64,000 nucleotides of DNA from Parapristionchus giblindavisi (taxonomy: Eukaryota; Nematoda; Chromadorea; Rhabditida; Diplogasteridae): contig CALSFV010000010.1 of the NCBI GenBank assembly GCA_943737045.1, forward strand, positions 868,001 through 932,000. The letters are read 5' to 3'. The notes below the pieces were generated by a model. The model ran no database searches and was not told where the DNA came from. It worked only from the letters and a program-made list of their open reading frames with translations. A program made the translations under genes and the position numbers. Shown one piece after another: positions 45,893 to 58,379 of this stretch (positions within the stretch are counted from its first letter, which is position 1; the number at the start of each line of letters is the position of its first letter).

Positions 45893-48800
45893 CACAGAAG
45901 AGAAAGACAATCTATAGACAAGGTCGTAGACCTTTTCAGAAAGTTTATATCCAAAGTAATGGTTTTTGTTCTTTTGTGTGCATAGAATGTGTAATTAAAT
46001 TGTATAAGAACGTGATGGAATAAATCAGAAAAAATGTAGTTATCCATAGAAATCTATAGATAACTAAATTTTAAAAAAAAGATGGCTTTAACAAAGATGA
46101 TATTATTTATATGACATCATAATTCAGTTTTACTCGTAATTTTTATTTGTTCAACTTCATAGCTTAAATTATTTATATCATCATATTTTTAATAAAAATA
46201 TCACCATCGGTGAATTAATCATGAATGAATAGAATCTATTTCAATTAATTGTGTATTAGCCAAGACTACGAATTTATACGCATCCATCAATATAGCAACG
46301 ATTTATTTTCTTTGAAGAGATTAATATGAACCCGATGTATTGAACTATACTTGGAAACCACGATAAATATAAGGCTCGCAGTCTGTCTCTCTCGTTTCAC
46401 ACACTCTCTCATCATTTCTCTAACTTGCTCTTATCACACGATTTGTGATGTTAACGAATCCCTTCTTTCTAATCTCGCAATTAGTGAATTCTCTGAGTTA
46501 CGTCGCACGGGAAAAAGCTTGTGCGCGAATAATTATTATTGAACATTGTCTTGGGTCGTAGTATCTTTTTGTTGATTTATGATCCTCTAGTCTAGACTTA
46601 TCCCATGTAGAGATTACTGTTGCGGGGGTATGGTAAATGATCTGTAATAATTCCCAGTCATTATTGTGTCTACCGCTTGCAACAAGACATCATATAACAG
46701 GTGGAATGTGGACAGTGGCGCTGATGTATGTTTCTGTCCAAAGGCATTTACACTGGAAGGCCAGATAAGCGAAGAAGCATAGGATGTTAAATAGTTCCCA
46801 TATTGAACTGTCCTTTTGGATTCACTATCAATGGAAAAAATATTTGCAGACTAGGAAATTTGTTTCGATAAAGTGATGCAGGAGTAAATATAGTAGCTAC
46901 CATTGAATTATAAGTTACGACACCAGGGAAAATTGCCACGGTGTTTTCAACTTGCCAAGAGATATATGACATTTTCCAGTAGTTTTCACAATGATATCAA
47001 GCTGTACGTACTCTAATTTTCGGTGTCTCTATTTCTCGTATTATAATGTAGTTATATCAATGATAGTCAATGACAATGACAATGTCAATGACAGTTCTAC
47101 AGTTAAGGTGTTATCGGCAGTAGGTGGCATCACTAATTCTAAGCGCATAATTTAGTCTTATTAAGCCCATCTATTAATATCTGGTTTGATGATACATTAT
47201 AAATTCCAATATCATTCACGTACCTTATCTTATAATTATGTGTAGTGATCGAGATGTCTTATCATCCTCTATCTCCGTTCAAATCGTATCAAACTACATT
47301 TATTGCCCACCCATAGACTATAATACTTCTTTACCATGCTGTCTATTGTAGTGTTCAAAAGTCGCGAAAAGAAAAAAACGAAAACGAGGCGAGGGGTGTA
47401 AAACGAGGAGTTTTTTTTGCCTATCTTTTCTTGTCACTGATTTTAGAACAGAGCTGATAGACCAAGGATAAAGGGCGTTAGATTCAGGGTTATTCTCGAT
47501 CAGGTTCCCTTCATGGGTCAATTGTAATTGGTTAAAAAAACAGTTATCCTCCTAATGCATTGACACATCTTCCCATAGTAATCATTGGTTCCACTGCCCA
47601 GCCTCTAATCGTGTCTAATGTTAATATGTGAATAGTTTAACGTGTATGCATTCTTCACTTCCTCCCTCTTCCCCCATTTATCTTCTCCAGTACTGGGAGA
47701 GCGGACATTGCAAATTCGGAAAAATACTATTACAAAAATACGGTACTGTATGTATACTCAACCCGTCTGCACGCTCTCATCTTTACGTTCCGTCACCTTG
47801 TTTCGCTGAATTCAAATTTTATCTATCGAAGCGCTATACTAGTGTCTCTTCCTCTTCCTCTATTTCTCATATTCTCTCGCTATTCCTTCAAATCCTCTTA
47901 TCCTTCTTTCTCTTCAATATCACCTGCAAATGAGGAAGGTGACTAGAGATAGCGTGAGCGAGATCATATGGAGGTGGATAAGTGAAGAGAGAAAGATAGA
48001 GAGAGCAGCGGCAGGGGAAGAGAGGCAAAACGAATAGGGACAGAGGCATAGAGAGGGGGCGAGAAGAAGTGAGAAAGGGAAAGAGACATTAGTGAGAGGC
48101 CTCATGAGAAAGTGTGTCTTGCGTTGTTTTGTTGGTCGTTCAGGTGTGAGCTGCTTTGTCCATTAGAACTTGAATGTTACCGCAGCTTTTGATCACGTAT
48201 TTATGCTAGTAAACATAGTTGATTCTGCGAACCTCCTTCAGTTCTCCGATCTACAGACTTTTTGTTTTTCGATCACTGTATAGTACATAGCTGTTTATCT
48301 TTCAAAGTCCTTTCCGTACTCAATAGGTGCCTCTCTAATCTCGTTTTGTTTGTTGCTTATGATCATTGGTTTGTTATCGATAGTGCGCTTTTTTTAAAAT
48401 AATGAATGCACTCGATCTCTAACGTGCCTACAACGAACACAACAAATGGATTACTGTAGCTATTTGGGATACGATAATGACTCAATGTGTCTATCTTTAT
48501 ACGATCTCTAGTGGGTCAGAAACAAGTCTAGCAGATAACTATCCCATCCGGCAGAGTGTCTCTCGTAGATGTAGAATCATTTTGGGGTCGAAAGTTCTCA
48601 GCTCCCCGTGGACCAAACTAATAAAATCACCAACGAGCTTGTTACCAGCTTGTTAAACAGACACAAAAATAAAGTTCATATGACTAATTTAATAAAAGTT
48701 GATATCATCAACACGCGAGATTTCATGTTAATTACCCACGTTCTGGTTCTATATATTTCTGATGAGCCATAACCTAAACAGTTGATGATTATGGATTCAT

Positions 48801-50040
48801 GTCCAATGAGAGTGATATCGATGCATCATACGATGAACACGAAGAATATTAATTCTTATTGTTTTATTAGGCTATAAAATACTAATCCTTATTGTTTTAT
48901 TAGGCTATTTACACTTTACACTGTCCTAGTGACTATTCCATATAATTCTAGGTACTAGTTCTCTCCAATGCAATAAATTGCCCAAAATAGGATTTTTTAA
49001 ATTTCAATTTTGTAAACATATTTCCATAGCCTTTCTTGAGCTTGTTGAGGTGATTCCATACATGAAAAACTTACTGATTTTGGTCCCGGGGGGGGGGGGG
49101 GGAGCTAAGAAAAAAAGCCCACTTTCGACCGGCCCCAAATGGTTCATCCAAAATACTCCGAGAGAGCGATCGTAAATGCGTCTTTGGTGGATATCCTCTT
49201 CATATTGCCACTGGGGACGGATATCTCTGGGTCATTCTCGCTACCCTAGCTATGTTTTGAACTCTCCCATCTAGCCATATTATCTCGCATACGAAGAAGT
49301 TAGAGAGCATGACTAGAGCGTTGGTATTCCCGAGAGGGGATATTCCATTTAAGGTCTTGAAGTGAATGTACTATCCACGCCCCTTTGGTCGATGTGTTTT
49401 GCTCCCTAATTGTACTCTTAACAATACACGTCACATTGTCTCAGACTCGCTTCATTGTTTGCTTATCTCTGAATATGTTACGGCAGTAGTATTGGTCAAT
49501 GGTCTTTCACCGTTCAATAGGTCATGTTTGTACACGTAGACTGGTGAGTAATGTTTCTCCCAGGTTCTCGGCATTGTAACTAGTCTCTATTTGTGGAAGG
49601 CTTCAAACACCGATCAAAGTAACATATCTCACATCGCGTTCAGCTAACCACTGTTACGTTGATTACTGTATGTAGCGTGATTGTTTTGCCGTGCTTTTAT
49701 TGTTATCAAGCACTTTTAGCTCTCATTAAACCATAGAAAGTGCATAGAAAACCACTGGTGACGGTATGAATAATACGATTTCTGTTACTTGAACTACGAT
49801 TTGTTTATTGCCCTTTCGTTTATACTTATCTTATTTTGACCAACTTACTACTGTATAAATACTCCTCTCTGCCGCGTATCTCTACAGTATAACTGGCTCC
49901 GCCCCTTGTAATATACTTCTCATTTCTATCGTATTATCCCGTTGAATACTTCTACTGAGCACTCCCGCACACCTCTCTCTGCAATACTCACTACCGTATA
50001 CTTCTATTGTATACTCTTCACCACCGTAATCTTCTACCGT
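45893..50040. other. Long stretch without a recognisable gene
   Basis: About 4.1 kb. 47640-48110 is a pyrimidine-rich then purine-rich low-complexity zone. A run of 15 G lies at 49088-49102. A 61-codon minus-strand frame at 46787-46972 is the least random-looking frame but has no known motif and no exon partner. 47325-47400 resembles part of intron 5 of the receptor gene (about 52660-52720). 49850-50040 may hold the receptor promoter but shows no motif I would name. Confidence 0.4.
49088..49102. repeat. G15 homopolymer run
   Basis: Fifteen consecutive G on the + strand, preceded by TCCC. Confidence 0.95.
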
Positions 50041-50052
50041 ATCATTATCATA

Positions 50053-50063
50053 ATTATATTCAG
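50053..50063 (+). promoter_or_regulatory. Probable splice or trans-splice acceptor before the receptor ATG
   Basis: TTATATTCAG directly abuts the ATG at 50064. In nematodes an acceptor immediately before the start codon commonly receives a spliced leader. A cis-spliced 5' exon further upstream is the alternative. Confidence 0.5.
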
Positions 50064-53000
50064 ATGGCGATTGCTCGACCCGAGATCTGCGCCATTTGTG
50101 ACAAACCTGCCATTGGATTCCACTATGATGTTAGATTATTTTATATATTGCCTAAAAGTTTTTGATCGTGACATTACAAAATATTCGTGTGCCACGATCC
50201 TGGAAATCCGATAACTCTTAGGGTAGAAGGGATTAGGAGGAAGTAAATGTTTGATCTCGGTGGCATCTCCCACTAATCCGTCTCATCGAAATAGAAATAT
50301 AACATCCGCTCCAAATTCCATATATTGAAATCGTCACGCACTCAACTAGAGAACAAACAAATAGTGTATGAAATAAGACGACTGTTGACCTTTGTAGGAT
50401 CAACTGTTTCCTCTCATTTTATTTGGTGTTCAAAATCCACGAAAATAATAGAAAATACGAGGGAACTCTCCCAGTTTTTCGCACACTCATATATATTTTT
50501 TGACAAAAAAGAGTATTGCAAATCGAAAAAAACGTGAGGGAGTAGCCCAAGAGGCACCACCCCATTGTTCCGATTGGGATATATACATTTCGGAATAGGA
50601 TATTGCGGAACTTTCACTTTAAAAACAGTATAAACATCATTTAATAGTAGTGAAAAGGTTGAGTTTTAAAAAATCCAAAATAGAGGTATCGCCGATCATG
50701 ATCTAGCAATTAGTAAAATTATATTACAGGTTCCCTCGTGCAGTGGTTGTCGCTCATTCTTTCGCCGTACAATCAAATATCAAAAGGAATACAAGTGCAT
50801 GAAGGACGGGAATTGCATGCAGCTTAAACCAGCAAGTGAGATATACCAGCCAGTATATTTTATGGAGGAACATCGGTCTCTTCATCCACAATGATCTCTC
50901 ATTGACAGAACAATATAGAAATGCATGGAGAGACTGCTGGTAGTGCTAGTGCCATATCGTACTCATTATTTGAGAAAGCGGATAGAAACTTTGCCTGACA
51001 CAATCACTCTTTTCAGTTTCCCGATTGAACTGTCAAGCATGTCGATTGGAGAAATGTATCGAAGTTGGAATGAATCCGAATGGTATATCTTTGTGTTTTA
51101 ATGAAGTTCTCTTCATTACGCGTAATATTGCTCTGGTCGTTGACGACGAGAGAGAATTGCGCCTTGAAGGGGCTGTGAGCCAATATGAGATCGATTAGAC
51201 CAAAACACGGCTTCATACGGACAGATTGGTCTCACTGGACTCCCTTGCTGTGCTTTGCGCGAGATCATTGCTGAAACCATAGAAGAAATCTGTAATATAT
51301 CGCATGTTATAGCGACCAATACATGTAGTGAAGGGAAATGAATAATGATCAAGGTTATTATAGGAGATGATGAGAGATCTATATGAGAGATATGTGATGA
51401 TCATAACTGATACCACTGACAAGGGGATGGTCGCAACTGGTCCTGGCCATATGAGATGGCAATAACATGACTAGGATCAGTTTTCGATGCTGATTACGAA
51501 TCAGTTTTCAGAAAGTGCCTAATCGACCTGATTTTCGAGGAAATCGATATTTTAATTCGGAAATTCGTGTGGTTTCCTGCGCAAACCGTCCGGGTGGGCT
51601 GGTGAACTCATCTATAAACTCTCGCAATAGTTTACCTTACATTGCCGGATCTTTTCGACGCAATCCAGATAGTTTGTGAAGGAAACTACACGGCTTTTCG
51701 AATTAACAAGCCAAATTTCAATACCGATTTTCTCGGAACAGAAGTCGATTAGGCATTTTCTGAATACGGATTCGTAATCAGCATCGAAAACTGATCCTAG
51801 TGATGTTATTGCCACCTCATATGGCCAGGACCAGTTGCGACCATCCCCTTGTGAGATCAATTTCCGTTGGAAAGTATTATAATTAGATATTTGATAAATG
51901 AAATGAACATGAACCTACCAGATGAAAAGAATAATCAAAATTTGCAAGTTTCAATATATCTCTTATGTATCATTCCCCCCATTGATTAGCTTAGGTAGGT
52001 AGAGTAGGACACACTACACATCGGTGCCTGTTTATAATGTAGTAGCCATACCAAGTTTCTCGATCGACGAGGAGAATATTCTAGGAAAAACATAATAATT
52101 TTGGCCAGTACTGTATGTACCCAGAGAGCATTAGGTATTACCTATTACGAAGACGTTACTAATAGTTCACATTCTCGTGCTTTCGGTGTTGTGATCATTC
52201 TTGCAAAATAGATGAAAGTAGTCGTTGGTATCTTGGGGCAAAACTCGGTATAATAAAATTTTGAAAAAAGTAATTTCAGCCCTTCAAACAAAAGAGAACT
52301 ACGATACGACGAATGAATTGGCGAGAAAGATAATGTTGAGACAAGCGAATAGAAACAATACAAGGACAATATCGCCGATTGTAAGTGTACGACAAGATTA
52401 GGGCAATGCAGAGCTGCATTGTAAGACTTAAGGAGGCAATAAGTCTATTAATTTTCATTACTGTAGTAATTTCTAACGATCTATTGAATATCATTGTCAA
52501 TGATGGCGTTGTTGCAGAAAACCTACGAAAATATCTGAAATGAGAAATTAAGAAAAGCTTTTAAAGGAGAAGATGATGACGATGGAGTGTCGGATACAAG
52601 AACTCATTGATCGATTGGTTGTACAAAACGAGGCTCACGATAGAATAAGGTAATGTCATGTTCAAAAGTTCTGAAAAGAAAAAAAAACGAAAATGGGACG
52701 AGAGATTGTGTAAACAGTGGATAACTCCTTCTTTTCCTTTTAGATAGGAGTGTAAGTTACTTAACTTTAGTAATTTGGTCAATCAATCCAATTAAAGTAA
52801 TAAGTGTACATCAAAAATTTCAGACGATCAAAATTTTCTCCGACTCCAGCCGATATGCTGACCATGGCGCAGCTTTTCGAGAGACCGCCCATATTGGGAT
52901 GCCAGTTTGAGGTACGATATCTATTGAATTTAGAGTTATGTGAAATCTTGTTTCAGGAAATGTCGCCAGAGTCTCCTCCAGAAAACGTAAGGATCAATTT

Positions 53001-54926
53001 CCGAAATTATTTTCACTTCAACGTTGTATAATTCGATTGAGTGCGAAACTTACTCGAAAATTGTCGCATTTTGGTCAAACTAGCACGAATTCTAGAAATC
53101 TATGCTCATGATAAAAACTACCTTTGGCTGTGTTGGAATTAAAGGCAAGATAAGATATGATATTGTAGATTCCTCCACCAGCTATAATGAATGGTCGATG
53201 GAAATGGTGGCCTCTGGCCGATTCTGTCTACTCCTTGGAACATCTCAAGACCTTTCCTTTCTTTAATGAATTGGACATAGACGATAAGGTTTGATCTGAT
53301 CATGTATCTAGACTACAATAATACCATTTTTGTTAGAGCAGATAGCAGACTTTATAGAATATTTTCGGTTAACGAAAATTACACATTTCTTTGCACAGTG
53401 ACTAAATGATTACAATGATGAATCAATGTTGCAAAGCAGTGGTTGAAATCATTGAAATAATATATTTAGCGTTATTTGGGCTCCCACATCTCTCCCACAT
53501 CCATACATTTAACAAGATCTTACTACTCGTGTACGCAAAGAAGTGAAGTGACGATCAATCCGGATGGAATGAGACAGAATCCACCATGGTTGGTCTATCG
53601 ATGTTATTCTACTTACATATATCAATCAACCAAATCACGCTACGCTCACAGCGAATTGTCTCAGAAGGGTCTCAGTAATTGTCTCATATATGAGAAACGC
53701 TAAGGAGCAAATCGATCCTTCTGAGATAATTCGCTGTGAGTATATGTACGGTATTTTAAACGCACAGCACACACTATCTCAATCCCTGGTGCACGCCATA
53801 ATCGTCTTTGTCACAGTGGTGTTTGTCCGACGACGTACGCGGTGATCTGGTAAGAAGGTATATGCCGCTGTGGCCCGTTCATAAATATAGGTTTTTCAAA
53901 TTCCAAAAAAATCAGCGTACGGCGCGTGTCAAAAATACCTCTGCACGGGCGCATAAATTATTCAACGTCAAAAAATAAACTCTGTCAAAGTTCACTGTGA
54001 CAGTGAGCCATAATTCTGAAATTTTTCGGTATTTATTTTGAACTAAATTTCAAAATGCGTTGTATGTATTTGTACTGCCATTACAGGAAAACGATGGATG
54101 ATCTCAACTTTGACACGGAGATTATCACTGCCATTTATCGATTGGGAGTGACCCCAGAGGAAATCGCATTGCTCAAGGCCATGTTGTGCTCTGATCCAGG
54201 TTCGAATAAGTTGTTAACTATATCAAACAATTAACAAGCAAAATAACAAGCATACATAAATATTAACAATGGAAGGATTATCGTAATTTTATGCTTTTCT
54301 GCAAAATAAGATGTGCTGGAGCGGCCAGTTATCCAATGAACGATGAGATCGTAAGATAGCTTTGTATAACTCATTTTTGTAGCTGCTGAAGGTCTATCGG
54401 GACACGCTCGATCTATTTTGGATAAGCACCAGAAAGCATATGTGAAGGCATTCTTCTCGCTAGTTATGGCGAAACGAGGGAAGATTGAGGTAATATTCTT
54501 TGATGTTTGATTCAATTCTTGATTTTGATTTAAAAACATTATCACTTTTTTTTTCTAGGGACCATCGTTTTTCGCCTCAGCATTGCTGTTGCTATCGTCA
54601 CTGAGGAAGATTACTGATGTGAAAATGGTAAGACATTTCATTCTTTACTAATTTTATGAGCCTAGTTATGAAAACAAAATCGATAGACTTTCTCAATCGG
54701 CACACTTTCAGTTCTTACACTGAAATTTTCATACGATAATTTATATATTTCGAAACTACGAATATCCTTTTTCTAATATTTAAGAAAAGTATCTATAAGA
54801 AATATAGAGTATACCCAATAAGAAAGAGTGCTTTAGATTGAACATCGACAAATGTACGATTTATATCGAAATACTCCATACGCATGTGCAATTCTTGAAG
54901 AAATTTTGTTCAAGAAGATTCTGTAA
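50064..54926 (+). CDS. Nuclear hormone receptor, nematode expanded class, 388 aa, 14 exons
   Basis: Ligand-type transcription factor acting in the nucleus. Exons: 50064-50129, 50730-50835, 51017-51082, 52280-52380, 52569-52651, 52824-52911, 52957-52986, 53169-53288, 53342-53397, 53517-53588, 54087-54199, 54383-54489, 54559-54627, 54837-54926. All phases agree and the frame is open to TAA. The DNA-binding domain (residues 9-71) has both Cys4 fingers: C9, C12, C26, C29 and C45, C51, C63, C66. The P-box region is CSGCRSFFRR, not the classical CEGCK. Residues 114-141 form a helical hinge. The ligand-binding domain starts near WPLADSVYSLEHLKTFPFF (195-212) and contains RLGVTPEEIALLKAML, SILDKHQKAYVKAFF and GPSFFASALLLLSSLR. 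It ends YRNTPYACAILEEILFKKIL. Least certain are the exon 5 acceptor (TTTTAAAG) and the exon 9/10 junction, chosen because it yields the family spacing DK-x19-SYYS. I do not assign an nhr number. Confidence 0.9.
51421..51850. mobile_element. MITE in intron 3 of the receptor gene
   Basis: Inverted ends of about 48 bp start AAGGGGATGGTCGCAACTGG; the right end is the inverse. Inside each end lies another inverted layer (ATCGAAAACTGATC). A shorter copy is at 28748-28963. It lengthens intron 3 but removes no exon. A target duplication is not obvious. Confidence 0.85.
53645..53740. mobile_element. Small palindromic MITE in intron 10 of the receptor gene
   Basis: CTCACAGCGAATTGTCTCAG at the left pairs with CTGAGATAATTCGCTGTGAG at the right. 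It lies just downstream of the predicted donor at 53589. The open frame running through it explains why an uninterrupted reading frame extends past the exon. Confidence 0.65.
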
Positions 54927-55364
54927 ATATTATATTATGTTGTATCATTTACCATTGTATCCGTCGTTTTTCATTGTTCTGCAAATTGGTCTCAGTCACA
55001 TTTTACCATCAACTTCTACAATTGTGTAAGTCAATCAATGTAATCATCAAATACAATTTCATCATTCCCTACAGTATCTGTAGATCTTTTATTGTGATCA
55101 TAAACTTGTTTTTTCGCTCCTTGTTTGCTGTACTGTAAACATCATTTTGGCGTTCTGAAAAAATATTCAAAAAGAGAAAAAGTTTATTATTTCATAATAT
55201 AAATTCAAAAATGTTATGGCAAAAAAATGCGAAATCAAGGAAATTTCGATAGAATTCAGCACAATGGTAAAAGTAACTAATGAAGTATCTGAACGATTTT
55301 GTACAGATGATGAACGATTAAATATACACTATACATCTATACAAAAGAGAAATAATACAACTGA
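54927..55364. other. Intergenic region between convergent genes
   Basis: Holds the 3' UTR of the receptor gene. No clear AATAAA is placed within 100 bp of the stop, and no other feature is seen. Confidence 0.5.
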
Positions 55365-55370
55365 TTTATT
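55365..55370 (-). terminator. AATAAA poly(A) signal of the V-ATPase gene
   Basis: The canonical hexamer on the minus strand lies about 95 bp downstream of the stop codon at 55466. Confidence 0.6.
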
Positions 55371-55465
55371 CTGTCATGTTTATAGCTAGAAATAATACAG
55401 AAAAATCAGAGGAGCAGCTAGAAGATCAGAGGATGTTCTCATGGAGTGCCAGTTGTTGAATGACT

Positions 55466-56804
55466 TTATGAAGTAAGAATCAGAGCAACGATCATTCCAT
55501 ACAGTCCAAGCACCTGTAAATACTTGATATAAATTGCCATAAAAAAGCTACTTGGTATAAAATGCTTCTTGTAAAATTGTATAGTATTGAAGAATAGTAT
55601 TCTTCTGATTAGGATATAAATAAACAGGAAAACTTAAATATCTAGCATTTCGTAATTGATGAAATAATAATGACTGACCTCGGAGAAGATAAGAATGAGA
55701 ATCATTCCAACGAAGAGACGAGGCTGATGGGCCATTCCACGCACTCCCGCGTCACCTGAAAACATTATTATAACATTATCATAATTGATGATTTAAAAAA
55801 TATTTCTGTTAATATTTTACTTTTTCTAACATTTTTATGTACCATCGTATACACAATTCCAAACTTTGTTAATATCAATTGATAAAGCGGTTAATGCGTC
55901 AGTTTATAAATAAGTCTGACTAACCAACGATTCCAATAGCGTATCCAGATCCCAGTCCACAGATTCCAGTGACAAGACCGGCAGCGAGATGAGCGAATCC
56001 CAGACTGAGATCATATCCATGGGAGCTCGGCATGATCTATGATTTAATAAATTTAGTGATTGTTGTGAATTTGGCGTACTAGTTAACATAAAAGACATGG
56101 TAAGAAAAATCGCAGTCTTTTGCGTTTTGCACATTCTGTAGTATCAGAAAATGTTTTAACCTTGTTCTTTAGTACGAGCGAGACGACAAGTCCATACATA
56201 CCGACGATACCAGCCATGATGGTGGGGATGGTTGCCTAAAGTATTGTCTTTTGTTTTAGTTGTATATAAGTACTGATGCAATTTGATAATTGTCGGAAAC
56301 AAACAAAGTTAAAAGGAAGATAAACTACACTCAGAAAAGATATGACAGAGAACAAAAAATGTTGTGTATAGATCGTGGACATAAATGCTCCATTAAAAGA
56401 AACGTGTGAAAAGAAATAATACAACATTTTTTTATTTGGATATGACATTAAATATATGAAAAATACCTTGATGATCATATCGGGCTTCATTACTCCAACC
56501 GCGCAAACACCCACTCCAGCCTGAATTTAATATCTTTTTTACCATCATGAAAAAACATAAATATCGAATAGACGGGCAATTGGTTGACAATATAATCTCG
56601 TTTTAGGACTTTCATGAGGTGGATAGCATAATGTATGTTTTTCTCCGATGATAAAATATCCCGTTGTAATATATTCTGAATTCGTACCTTAGCCGTTCCA
56701 TAAGCTGCTCCAAGTACAGTGAATCCCTGTGCAGCAACTACTCCCATATATCCAAAGAATGGAGCGTACGCGGCCTTCTCAGCAGAATCAAGATCGTACG
56801 ACAT
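55466..56804 (-). CDS. vha-2/vha-3-like: V-type H+-ATPase 16-kDa proteolipid (c) subunit, 160 aa, 6 exons
   Basis: Rotor-ring subunit of the membrane sector of the vacuolar proton pump; it moves protons across endosomal, lysosomal and some plasma membranes. Exons on the minus strand: 56804-56688, 56520-56467, 56235-56161, 56036-55925, 55755-55679, 55513-55466; all phases agree. It has four membrane segments. The N-terminus [20 protein letters not shown] is family-typical, followed by [55 protein letters not shown] and [20 protein letters not shown]. The proton-carrying glutamate is E145 in FSEVLG. Length matches Caenorhabditis VHA-2/VHA-3 (about 161 aa), but substitutions in the first helix and the 82-90 loop make it a diverged member. 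Orthology to one gene cannot be fixed from sequence alone. No damage is seen. Confidence 0.95.
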
Positions 56805-56820
56805 ACTGGAAAAAATAGAT
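56805..56820 (-). promoter_or_regulatory. Probable spliced-leader acceptor of the V-ATPase gene
   Basis: On the minus strand TATTTTTTCCAG ends one base before the ATG. A strong polypyrimidine acceptor at this place, with no upstream coding exon, is the usual layout of a nematode trans-spliced gene. Confidence 0.65.
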
Positions 56821-57072
56821 CTCAGAATGGAGCTCCAAAATTTACAACGAGCTCTGGAGCTCAGATGGAGCTCGATATAGAAAACATTGAGAGATTGAGA
56901 ACCGTTGGGTATTCGATATTTGAAAGCGTTTTGAAAAAAAAGTGAATCACATTATTTGCAAAGTCGGGCTCGCAGCAAACATTCATAGTCAAAAGTGATG
57001 ATCACAATAATAAAATGATGTCTTTTAACGAAATATAATCATGATATGAAGAGAGAGTTGTAGAAAGTGTGT

Positions 57073-57175
57073 TTAAAGGCACACCCCGATCTAATATATT
57101 CTCTCCTCTATGGCAGACAACGCAAGTGATAGAGTAATACCAGAGCGGAGAGTTTAAATTAGCATGTGCCTTTAA
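57073..57175. mobile_element. TTAA-flanked MITE (AGGCACA ends)
   Basis: TTAA at 57073-57076 and 57172-57175 bracket AGGCACACCCCG and TGTGCCT. The hairpin is about 100 bp and non-coding, in the upstream region of the V-ATPase gene. Confidence 0.65.
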
Positions 57176-58307
57176 AGTGAGTTGCTTGATAGTAAAGAAG
57201 ATTGAGCCGATGATCCAAATGACTTTGGTGGTCACTTATATAGGACCGATCGAGTCCCATGATCAGTATATTGTCTTTGGTTTCTATTTCATCTTTAACT
57301 CTTTCTCTAACCCTCTCTGACTATTCTACAGTCTGTCTATACTGTATACCATGAGCTTCAGACTACAGAAGAACTGAAGCTCCGCCCACTTTCTGGTTGA
57401 TGATATCACGATATGAGTGTATTGTCATGAAAGATCAGTAAATGGTTGATAAGGGAGAGATTAGAATGTACAATATAGTGACTTATCAGTAAATATGGTT
57501 TCACGTGAACGGTTTTTCGTTCCCGCAGACTTTCTACTAGAAAATAGTAAGCGATCTCTGTTAGGCTGTCTTTGAATCAAGCAAAACTTACGACGACTCG
57601 AATGTCAACTGTTCATTTAATTTGTTATGAATTTATAAAATTAAAATTTTAGTCATTTAAAAGATTATTTTTTAAACAATTTCGGAGAAAAATCATGAAT
57701 TTATTCGATGAATTATTTTATGACAGTTGTCGTGTTTTCACTTCTGTTATTATTTTCAGTCTATTTAAAGATGGAGACCCTCGATTTTATTCGTAATAAG
57801 ACTGTTCGGATATAATGATAGAGATTCATCGTTCTTTAATATTTTCCATTTGGATTGAGACATTTAGTGTAGCTAGCTAATTTTTGACGATTTTTTTCTA
57901 TTGGAAAGATGTTGAAACACTGTTAGTATCAGTTTCACTGTTCACGAAACAATTGCGGTTTTGTATCGTTTTTTTTTTCAACAGCGATTATTTTGTAAAA
58001 GATTTCAACAAATCTGTTATCTTAAATACAAAATATTTATAAAATACATTTCTTGCGATGTGCTATATACAGTTTGAATGAGAAAGGAGTAAATATGTTT
58101 AGAAATTTTTCAATTAACTGCAGAAGATTAGTTATATTACACTTATTTATCTCTTCAAGATAATGTTGACTCTAAAGATTCTAGTTTTTCTACTCTAGTT
58201 TCAAGTTTTTTCTAATATGTTGACTATGAGAGCGCGGAACTTCTGAACATCTTTTCCCCTTGATAGCTGTATTCATTTTCTCTCTATAGCATTTTTCCTT
58301 TGAACGT
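57176..58307. other. Intergenic; no gene seen
   Basis: A+T-rich sequence. 57768-57815 resembles the tip of the AGATGGGGA MITE family. Nothing else is recognised. Confidence 0.4.
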
Positions 58308-58379
58308 GCCACCTTGGCTTAGAGGCAGAGCGTCGCTCTCGTAAAGCGAAGGTCGCAGGTTCGATTCCTGCAGGTGGCA
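58308..58379 (+). tRNA. tRNA-Thr (anticodon CGU)
   Basis: A 72-nt cloverleaf with 7-bp acceptor stem GCCACCT/AGGTGGC and discriminator A at 58379. The D stem is GCT/AGC. The anticodon stem TCGCT/AGCGA holds loop CTCGTAA, so the anticodon is CGT at 58340-58342, reading ACG. The T arm is GCAGG-TTCGATT-CCTGC. No intron and no mismatch in the stems. The internal A box (TGGCTTAGAGG) and B box (GGTTCGATTCC) are intact, and a TTTT terminator follows at 58384-58387. Confidence 0.97.

Noticed and set aside
46787..46972. 61-codon minus-strand frame with protein-like composition
   Set aside because: No partner exon, motif or duplicate; not enough to call a gene.
53470..53703. Long open frame through receptor exon 10 and beyond
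   Set aside because: Part after 53588 runs through intron and a palindromic MITE. The phase-2 donor at 53589 joins the next ligand-domain exon correctly.
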